DNA from: Oscillospiraceae bacterium
Lineage (GTDB): Bacteria > Bacillota > Clostridia > Oscillospirales > Oscillospiraceae
DNA: 8,317 bases
Direction: 5' to 3'
Assembly: GCA_021199595.1 (NCBI GenBank)
Contig: JAJQHT010000177.1
Location: forward strand, 1-8,317
Both the position numbers and the translations under genes were made by a program. Positions 1 through 4,889 of this stretch are shown here, in pieces. The notes under the pieces were generated by a model. It saw only the letters and a program-made list of their open reading frames with translations, made no database searches and was not told the DNA's origin. Each line of letters starts with the position of its first letter. The stretch's first letter is position 1.

Positions 1-803
1 CGCTCGTTCCATCCCTTCTGCCCTTTTTCGTCTTAGCGAATCTCCTGGCCGCCATGGGACTGCCGGAGCTTTTGGGGCATCTCGCAGGCGGGGCTATGGA
101 AAGGCTTTTCCACATCTCCCCTGCCGGGGCGCAGGCGTTTTTCCTGGGACTTTCCGGAGGCTATCCCCTGGGAGCCTCTGTGGTGGCAGAGCTGCGCCGT
201 TCCGGTCGGGTAACGAAAAGCGAGGGAGAGCGCCTTCTGTCCTTCTGCAACAATTCCGGCCCCGCCTTCATCATCGGCGCGGCAGGCGGCATTTTTCAAA
301 GTCCCAGGGCCGGACTGCTGCTTTACGCCACTCATGTGCTGGCCGCCGTCACCGTGGGCCTCCTGTTCCGGGACAAACAGACGGAGCCTCCCGCAGCAGT
401 CTCGTCCACTCCGCCGGAGGTACTCTCCTTTTCCGCCGCCTTTCCGTCGGCGGTGGCCAGGGCAGTCAGCTCCACCATGACCGTTTGCGGCTATGTGGTG
501 CTGTTTTCCGCTCTTTTGAATCTGCTGACGCCCCTGTCCCTGCTGCCGCCGCTGCTGCGGGCGGCTGTCACCGGGTTTTTGGAGCTAGGAAGCGGCGTCA
601 CGGCGCTGGCGGGTCTCTCCCCCACGCCCGGCGTACTGGCCGCCGCCTCCTTCATGCTGGGCTGGGGCGGCGTCAGCGTCCACTGCCAGACCCTTGGCGT
701 ACTGGACGGGACAGACATAAAATGCGCCCGGCACCTGCTGGGCCGGGCGCTGTGCGGCCTTTTCGCCGCAGGATATACATTTTTACTGGCGCATTGGCTG
801 TAG
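1..803 (+). CDS. ylbJ: YlbJ-family sporulation integral membrane protein, 5'-truncated by window edge
   Basis: This reading frame is open from base 3, so the start lies off the left edge; 266 residues are visible and, compared with a family length near 400, roughly the first third is missing. The first ATG at 54 is internal: the codons before it encode a hydrophobic stretch (LVPSLLPFFVLANLL) typical of the family. Other landmarks are the SGGYPLGAS segment, a glutamate-arginine-leucine-leucine motif followed by FCNNSGPAFIIGAAGG, and near the C-terminus LGWGGVSVHCQTLGV, which match the two nucleoside-recognition (gate) halves of YlbJ-like proteins. Several hydrophobic membrane spans are visible. 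In Bacillus subtilis YlbJ belongs to the mother-cell sigma-E regulon and is needed for normal spore formation; its transported substrate is unknown. The gene ends 5 bp before the stop of a convergent gene, and a GC-rich hairpin lies inside its last 80 bases. Confidence 0.88.
   Translation, partial: LVPSLLPFFVLANLLAAMGLPELLGHLAGGAMERLFHISPAGAQAFFLGLSGGYPLGASVVAELRRSGRVTKSEGERLLSFCNNSGPAFIIGAAGGIFQSPRAGLLLYATHVLAAVTVGLLFRDKQTEPPAAVSSTPPEVLSFSAAFPSAVARAVSSTMTVCGYVVLFSALLNLLTPLSLLPPLLRAAVTGFLELGSGVTALAGLSPTPGVLAAASFMLGWGGVSVHCQTLGVLDGTDIKCARHLLGRALCGLFAAGYTFLLAHWL
718..750 (-). terminator. Candidate intrinsic terminator of the mrp/capA-like unit, inside ylbJ
   Basis: Arms at 724-732 (GCGCCCGGC) and 742-750 (GCCGGGCGC) form a perfect 9-bp, all-G/C stem with a 9-nt loop. 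Read on the minus strand the stem is followed at once by ATTTTATG, a short U-run. It lies about 60 nt beyond the minus-strand stop at 809 and within the coding sequence of the convergent ylbJ. The U-run is modest and the stem could partly reflect GC-rich codons for Arg, Leu and Gly, so the call is tentative. Confidence 0.5.
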
Positions 804-808
804 GGTCG

Positions 809-2143
809 TCACTCCGCTGTATAGGGGAAATCCAGAATCACGCCGCCATTTGCAATGTCATAGTCCGCCCCCAGAAGGGTCTGGAGGTCGCTCACGCCGG
901 TCAGAATGGCCTGATAGGTCTCCTCCGACACCGCATCGGAAGCGCCGGATTCATAATCCTCTATGGCGCTGTATGCGTCCAGAAGGCGGTATTTATATTC
1001 CGGGTCGGTATAGTCGCTGTAATCGTCCGTGTCCAGCATGAACAGGGGATAATAGCTGACGCCGCTGACCCATACCTCCCCGGTATCCACATCCCGGCTT
1101 ATCTCAATACGGGCCGTGGCGGAAAGGTTTGTATAGTTGTCGTTAAAGCAGCTCATCAGGTTGGAAAGGCTGTAGCATATAACGCAGTTGGCGTTGCCGT
1201 CCTCCCGCTCCACGGTTCGAAGCTCAATGGGCTGGGGAGCCTTGACCCCGCTCCCGACGATGATGTCCACACCGTTTTCACACAGGTAGTTCACTACCTC
1301 TGTCTGGTTATCACGGGGAACCGTGTAATACTGGGTATTATCCCACCAGTACAGGAAGCAGACCACAATATCCGCTCCCGCCTCCTTCACGGCGGCGATG
1401 TCCGCGTCGATTCGGTCATAGTCCACCGTCTCCTGGTCGGTCATATAATCGGTGGTCAAAAGATTTACGCACCAGCTATTGTCAGCCACGGAGACACCAC
1501 CGGTGCCGTATGTATAGCTGAGAAACGCCACCTGGACATTCCCTACGTTCGCAACAAGAAGGCCAGTGCTTATCTCGTTATTATAAGCGCCAACGACTCC
1601 CAGGCCTGTATCCTTCAAAAGGTTAACCGTCTCTGAAAGGCCCTCCAGGTCGTCGTCCAGAATATGATCCGTGGCCGCGTTCACGAGGGAGAAGCCCGCG
1701 CCGACAATGGCATCCGCCATCGCAGCGTTCATCCGATAGCCCTCATAATCCGTGCCGCTCGACAGGGTACCCACCAGGGTGCAGGCCGCAAGATCCGCCC
1801 CTTCCAGGGAGACGGACACACCGGCCAGCTCTTCGGAATAGTCATAGGTCGTCGTCTCGCCGTCCGATTCGGCGGCATCCGTGGTCAGGCCAACCTGGCC
1901 CACAATGTCCCCGGCAAAGGCCAGGGTAACGGTCTCTGTCGTGCGGGTCGGGGTAGCCGTGGGCGCGGGAGTCTCCGTCGGCGCAGGAGTAGGCGTGACC
2001 GCAGCTGCGGCCTCTGCCGCAGCAATTTCCGCCATCTGTTCCGTGTTCGCCTGGTAATTGAAAAATATCAGTACGCCCAGGCCCACAGCCAGAAAAACCA
2101 TCAGCACATAGAGCAGGCCCGTTATAAATCCGTTTCTCCGCAT
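809..2143 (-). CDS. Membrane-anchored CapA-fold protein with degenerate active site
   Basis: The 444-residue protein starts with a short basic segment and one transmembrane helix (about 8-28). An Ala-rich stretch and a Thr/Pro linker (about 38-70) follow, then a CapA/PGA_cap (PF09587) domain from about 71 to 370, presumably outside the membrane. Family landmarks include VTLAFAGDIVGQ (72-83), a GFSLVNAATDHILDD segment (150-164), a GLGVVGA turn, GVDIIVGSG...QPIEL (291-307) and YSLSNL (324-329). Canonical CapA relatives carry NLE, NNH, HWG and GHHPH, and these read TLV, TDH, YWW and GSGVK here. Only the GD, the last His of the NNH motif and some Asp residues survive, so metal-dependent catalysis is doubtful. 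Some CapA-family members take part in poly-gamma-glutamate export or surface polymer handling; the role of this one is unknown. A GAGGT ribosome site overlaps the stop of the upstream ATPase gene, 3 bp away, implying translational coupling. Confidence 0.82.
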   Translation of the reverse strand: MRRNGFITGLLYVLMVFLAVGLGVLIFFNYQANTEQMAEIAAAEAAAAVTPTPAPTETPAPTATPTRTTETVTLAFAGDIVGQVGLTTDAAESDGETTTYDYSEELAGVSVSLEGADLAACTLVGTLSSGTDYEGYRMNAAMADAIVGAGFSLVNAATDHILDDDLEGLSETVNLLKDTGLGVVGAYNNEISTGLLVANVGNVQVAFLSYTYGTGGVSVADNSWCVNLLTTDYMTDQETVDYDRIDADIAAVKEAGADIVVCFLYWWDNTQYYTVPRDNQTEVVNYLCENGVDIIVGSGVKAPQPIELRTVEREDGNANCVICYSLSNLMSCFNDNYTNLSATARIEISRDVDTGEVWVSGVSYYPLFMLDTDDYSDYTDPEYKYRLLDAYSAIEDYESGASDAVSEETYQAILTGVSDLQTLLGADYDIANGGVILDFPYTAE

Positions 2144-2146
2144 GGC

Positions 2147-2962
2147 TTACCTCAGCTCGCCGATGGCCCGGGCCAGATAATCCAGGCTGTCCGTCTCATA
2201 ATCGCCCAGCTTTCCCTCGCTGGCCGCACGGCGCAGAGCGGCGTCATACGGCATGGAAGCCACCACCGGGATGGTCTCACAGGAGACCGGAAGGCTCATG
2301 TCCTCCTCGGCAAAGTTCTCCACAATACCCATCACAGGCACCCGAAGCATATCCGCGAGGTTAATAGCCCGCCGCAGCGCGCCGGAGGACACCTCTCCCG
2401 GTTCCGCCACCGCCAGTGCATAGTCCAGAGGCATGGTGGTATAGTATTCCAGGGGCACATCTCCCGCCCCGGACGGCATATCAATCAAAAGCACATCCAG
2501 GTCGGCAGTCCAATTCGTATCCTTCAGCAGCCAGACGGCAAGCTTTGCGATGTCCTTCCCCGGCCACAGCACCGGCTCCATCGGGTCCTCAGAGATAAGG
2601 CCCATGCTCACGACGCCGAAACCCGCAGGCCCCGGCACGGGAGCAAGCTCCGGCATATCCCCCAGAACAGGATCCTTCATGCCCAACAGAGCGGGAACCG
2701 TGGGGCAGGCCACGTCCGCATCCAGCACAGCCACGGAAATCCCCTGCTTCAAAAGGGCCTTCGCCAGCAGGACGGACACAACGCTCTTGCCTGTGCCGCC
2801 CTTGCCGCCGGTGATAACGATGACCACCTTGGCCGGTTTTTTCACCTTGGCCCCACATTCCTGGGAGCAGGTGGAGCAGTCATGCTCACAGGCCTGGAGC
2901 TGATCCAGATAGGCCTGCTGCTCCTCCGGGGTCATATTTTTGATTCTTTCAAGCTCATCCAT
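2147..2962 (-). CDS. Mrp/NBP35-family P-loop ATPase (Fe-S carrier type) lacking the C-terminal CxxC
   Basis: The 271-residue protein has a deviant Walker A GGKGGTGKS (52-60), switch I DADVACPTVP (81-90), a conserved LWPGKDIAKLAVWLL segment (132-146), a Walker B/switch II LLIDMPSGAGD (158-168) and GIVENF (212-217). Together these place it in the Mrp/NBP35/ApbC branch of SIMIBI ATPases, which bind and transfer iron-sulphur clusters. The N-terminus carries C25-x3-C29-x2-C32-x3-C36, like many clostridial Mrp proteins. The CPxC that normally follows the VENM segment and binds a cluster at the dimer interface is absent; a single Cys (228) remains there. Switch I and II read ACPT and PSGAGD instead of the usual GPS and PPGTGD. 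The ATG at 2962 is chosen because GGAG lies 7 nt upstream; an in-frame ATG at 3013 has no ribosome site and falls in a hairpin. It is the first gene of a two-gene unit with the CapA-like gene. Confidence 0.85.
   Translation of the reverse strand: MDELERIKNMTPEEQQAYLDQLQACEHDCSTCSQECGAKVKKPAKVVIVITGGKGGTGKSVVSVLLAKALLKQGISVAVLDADVACPTVPALLGMKDPVLGDMPELAPVPGPAGFGVVSMGLISEDPMEPVLWPGKDIAKLAVWLLKDTNWTADLDVLLIDMPSGAGDVPLEYYTTMPLDYALAVAEPGEVSSGALRRAINLADMLRVPVMGIVENFAEEDMSLPVSCETIPVVASMPYDAALRRAASEGKLGDYETDSLDYLARAIGELR
2149..2153 (-). promoter_or_regulatory. Ribosome binding site of the CapA-like gene, overlapping upstream stop
   Basis: On the minus strand GAGGT sits 5 nt before the ATG at 2143, and its last base is the first base of the TAA stop (2147-2149) of the preceding ATPase gene. 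This supports the 2143 start and suggests coupled translation of the two genes. Confidence 0.75.
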
Positions 2963-2966
2963 AACG

Positions 2967-2973
2967 CTTCTCC
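2967..2973 (-). promoter_or_regulatory. Ribosome binding site deciding the Mrp-like start
   Basis: On the minus strand GGAGAAG precedes the ATG at 2962, with 7 nt between GGAG and the ATG. The alternative ATG at 3013 is preceded by GCGGTTTTTC with no purine-rich site, so the shorter protein is preferred. Confidence 0.8.
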
Positions 2974-2995
2974 ATCGAAGAATAGTCTCTTTATT

Positions 2996-3013
2996 ATGCG
3001 CGACGCCGCGCAT
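2996..3013. repeat. Inverted repeat in the leader of the Mrp-like gene
   Basis: ATGCGC (2996-3001) and GCGCAT (3008-3013) form a perfect 6-bp inverted repeat with a 6-nt loop, between the proposed promoter and the ribosome site of the ATPase gene. No U-run follows, so it is not a clear terminator. It could be a leader hairpin or an operator; nothing else identifies it. Confidence 0.45.
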
Positions 3014-3042
3014 GAAAAACCGCAGCGCCGCTGGAATTATTT

Positions 3043-3048
3043 ATTATA
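3043..3048 (-). promoter_or_regulatory. Candidate -10 element for the Mrp-like/CapA-like unit
   Basis: On the minus strand a perfect TATAAT lies about 80 nt before the ATPase start, in the 128-bp gap after the lysozyme gene. No good -35 is visible at the right spacing (TTCCAT at 17 bp is poor), so an activator or read-through from the lysozyme promoter may contribute. Confidence 0.4.
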
Positions 3049-3090
3049 CGCCAAATTCCCGCAAAATGGAAGTCCCTCAAAAAAGCGTGG

Positions 3091-4713
3091 TCACAGCGCC
3101 AGATACCGCACCAGGATGGCGCAGACCTCCGCTCTGGTGGCGGCGTTGGCCGGGCGCAGGGTATTGTCCGCGCTGTAGCCCTGAATAATGCCGTTTTCCA
3201 CCGCCCAGGCCATAGCGCTCTGGGCATAGGAGCGCACGGTGTCCCCGTCGCTGTATGCGCTCAAATCTCCGTTGGCAGAGGGGCTTCCGGCCAGGCGATA
3301 AAGCATGGTGACAAGATCCTGCCGGGTGATGGAATTGTCCGGCGCAAAGGAGGTATCGCTGACCCCCTGGACGACCTCATTTTCCGCCGCCCATGTGACC
3401 GCGTCGATATAATACTCCTGCGTCAGATCTGTAAAGGCCGTTGTGCCGTCCGTTTCCGGCTCGCCCACCATGCGGTATATCATGGTAACAACCTGCGCAC
3501 GTGTGGCCGTATTGTTGGGATAAAACGCCGTGGAGGTGATGCCCTTCACAACGCCTCCGTTATATGCCTCCATCACAACGCTGTAGTACCAGCTATTCTC
3601 ATCCACATCAGTAAAGGGGTTGCTCGTCTCCGTGCCGGAGCTTCCCGAATCGGAGTCACCTGTGCTGGAATCCCCCGTACTGGAGTCTCCCGTGCCGGAA
3701 CTTCCAGAACCGGAGCTTCCCGAACCGGAAGACGAGGAGGAAGAATTGGGCTTGAACCAGAAGTTCAGGTCTACCAGGGTAGAAATACCATCGACCGCTC
3801 CGGATGAGGAGCACTGCCAGTATTCATAATCCCCGGAATAGTCGGTCTGCGTGGTGTAATGGGCAAGCCATATCCGGCCCAGCTGGTCAGGATAGAGCTT
3901 GTAGTTCAGCATATAGGCGTTTGCATAGACCATGCTGTCATAGCCCGCGGACTCCGCCTCGTCGCAGAAGGCGTTGCATATGTCCGTGGCCTCCTGCTTG
4001 GTGAGGCCTGCATTATACAGCCGGCCGGCATAGCCGCTGCTGCCGGAATAATACTCATAGTCGAGAACCAGCGGCAGCGTAATATCATAGCTTGACACCA
4101 GGTTTATCAAAAACTGGGCCTCTTCCCGGGCCTCGTCCTCAGTGATGGCCTGGGAGTATACATATACGCCCACCTCCAGCCCGGCAGCCAGCGCCCCGGT
4201 GATGTTGGTTACAAATTTGCTGTCCGTGCCAAGCTTTCCGCTGGTAGCGCCCCGGTAGCCCGCCCGAATGATGACGAATTGAACACCGTCCGCCGCCACG
4301 GCTTCCCAGTCGATTGTCGCCTGAAATTCTGACACATCAATGCCAAGATACAGCGTCTCATCGTTCAAGGCGCGGGTGGTAAAATCATCAAAGGTGGCCC
4401 CCGTAGCCATAAGGGCAAAGGGCGAGGCATAAGGATCCGCATGGTTTGTCACCCAGTATTGAGGGTCATCCGTCGAGGGGTCGGCATCGTCAGCCTCCTG
4501 GCTCTCCGCAGCTTGCTCCTCCGCTTGCTCCTCCTCATCCTCGGCGGTCTCTGTGTCCGGCTCCTCCGCGGCTGGCTCCGCAGATTCGGAATCATCCCCA
4601 GACTCCGCCTCATCCATCGTGATAGGCAGGGGCGCTTCCACCGCCAGGGCGGGCATCATCAGCATCCCTGCCAGCATAATAAGGCACAGGCCCACGCAAA
4701 TCATTCGTTTCAT
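3091..4713 (-). CDS. Secreted GH25 lysozyme with three C-terminal SLH domains
   Basis: The 540-residue protein starts with a signal peptide (about 1-25, ending near PALA) and a strongly acidic Glu/Asp/Ala-rich segment (about 33-85). A glycoside hydrolase family 25 domain follows (about 120-322), with YLGIDVSEFQ (first catalytic-site Asp126), the DYE motif at 218-220 holding the catalytic Glu220, IWLAHY, YWQCSSSG and the late VDLN Asp315. These enzymes cleave the N-acetylmuramic acid to N-acetylglucosamine bond of peptidoglycan. A Ser/Gly/Thr/Asp linker (about 323-362) leads to three SLH repeats (about 365-418, 425-478 and 484-538), each with the TRA/TRQ signature; SLH domains typically bind pyruvylated secondary wall polymers. 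The enzyme is thus probably a surface-anchored autolysin or remodeling enzyme. The ATG at 4713 is chosen over the in-frame GTG at 4722 because AAGGA lies 10 nt before the ATG and abuts the GTG too closely. All catalytic residues are present. Confidence 0.93.
   Translation of the reverse strand: MKRMICVGLCLIMLAGMLMMPALAVEAPLPITMDEAESGDDSESAEPAAEEPDTETAEDEEEQAEEQAAESQEADDADPSTDDPQYWVTNHADPYASPFALMATGATFDDFTTRALNDETLYLGIDVSEFQATIDWEAVAADGVQFVIIRAGYRGATSGKLGTDSKFVTNITGALAAGLEVGVYVYSQAITEDEAREEAQFLINLVSSYDITLPLVLDYEYYSGSSGYAGRLYNAGLTKQEATDICNAFCDEAESAGYDSMVYANAYMLNYKLYPDQLGRIWLAHYTTQTDYSGDYEYWQCSSSGAVDGISTLVDLNFWFKPNSSSSSSGSGSSGSGSSGTGDSSTGDSSTGDSDSGSSGTETSNPFTDVDENSWYYSVVMEAYNGGVVKGITSTAFYPNNTATRAQVVTMIYRMVGEPETDGTTAFTDLTQEYYIDAVTWAAENEVVQGVSDTSFAPDNSITRQDLVTMLYRLAGSPSANGDLSAYSDGDTVRSYAQSAMAWAVENGIIQGYSADNTLRPANAATRAEVCAILVRYLAL
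3631..3735. repeat. Degenerate 15-bp tandem repeat encoding the lysozyme linker
   Basis: Seven consecutive 15-base units (starting at 3631, 3646, 3661, 3676, 3691, 3706 and 3721) follow a consensus near CGTGCCGGAGCTTCC on the plus strand. Each encodes five residues of the Gly/Ser/Thr/Asp linker between the GH25 and SLH domains. The period is a multiple of three, so unit gain or loss would change linker length without breaking the frame. Confidence 0.8.
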
Positions 4714-4737
4714 CTTGCACACGTCCTTATAAATATG

Positions 4738-4779
4738 GATTGTAACTCTTTAGTAAACAAGGTAACAAAAGTTACAATC
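4738..4779. repeat. 9-bp perfect inverted repeat at the lysozyme promoter (operator or leader hairpin candidate)
   Basis: GATTGTAAC (4738-4746) and GTTACAATC (4771-4779) are exact inverted copies separated by 24 bp. A further GTAAC at 4762-4766 forms a tighter GTAAC-AAAA-GTTAC dyad with the right arm. The right arm starts directly downstream of the minus-strand -10 box and spans the expected transcription start; the left arm ends 9 nt before the AAGGA ribosome site. The arrangement fits a repressor operator or a leader stem. No known regulator motif is matched with confidence. Confidence 0.55.
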
Positions 4780-4808
4780 AGTATAGCATACTTTATTAGC
4801 TTATGCAA
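4780..4808 (-). promoter_or_regulatory. Housekeeping-sigma promoter of the GH25-SLH gene
   Basis: On the minus strand TTGCAT (4808-4803) and TATACT (4785-4780) are separated by exactly 17 bp, close to the sigma-A consensus. Transcription would start near 4773, giving a leader of about 60 nt before the ATG at 4713. Confidence 0.7.
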
Positions 4809-4822
4809 TAGTTTTTTATCGG

Positions 4823-4828
4823 TATAAT
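4823..4828 (+). promoter_or_regulatory. Candidate -10 element for the rRNA methyltransferase gene
   Basis: A perfect TATAAT lies 61 bp before the ATG at 4890. Its best -35 is weak (TTATGC at 4801-4806, 16-bp spacing) and overlaps the -35 box of the divergent lysozyme promoter, so the two promoters may compete. Confidence 0.45.
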
Positions 4829-4873
4829 ATTTTCCTTTTTTTCGGGAAAGGCAGTACATTTTCCTCTGATATG

Positions 4874-4882
4874 TGGTAAAAT
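4874..4882 (+). promoter_or_regulatory. Alternative extended -10 element directly before rlmD
   Basis: TGG-TAAAAT (4874-4882) has the TGN extension and ends 7 bp before the ATG at 4890, so transcription from it would begin at or next to the start codon. No ribosome binding site is seen before this ATG, which fits a leaderless message, but the -35 region is poor. Confidence 0.3.
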
Positions 4883-4889
4883 CCTATAT

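Noticed and set aside
485..1636. Long plus-strand open frame opposite the CapA-like gene
   Set aside because: It is antisense to a gene with recognisable domains, has no family features, and is Arg/His/Val-rich in the manner of shadow frames in GC-rich DNA.
2963..3013. 17-residue N-terminal extension of the Mrp-like ATPase from ATG 3013
   Set aside because: No ribosome site precedes it, and an excellent one precedes the ATG at 2962.
3079..3100. Possible terminator of the lysozyme gene at the A-run 3079-3084
   Set aside because: On the minus strand TTTTTT follows the stop codon closely, but the sequence before it forms only a very short stem with too small a loop.
1664..3178. 504-codon plus-strand open frame opposite the ATPase and CapA-like genes
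   Set aside because: It spans two real minus-strand genes and the gap between them, is very rich in Arg, His and Gly, and shows no domain.
3620..3829. Plus-strand frame with a Pro/Glu/Ser-rich repetitive peptide
   Set aside because: The repetition is the antisense reading of the 15-bp repeat in the lysozyme linker, not a separate gene.
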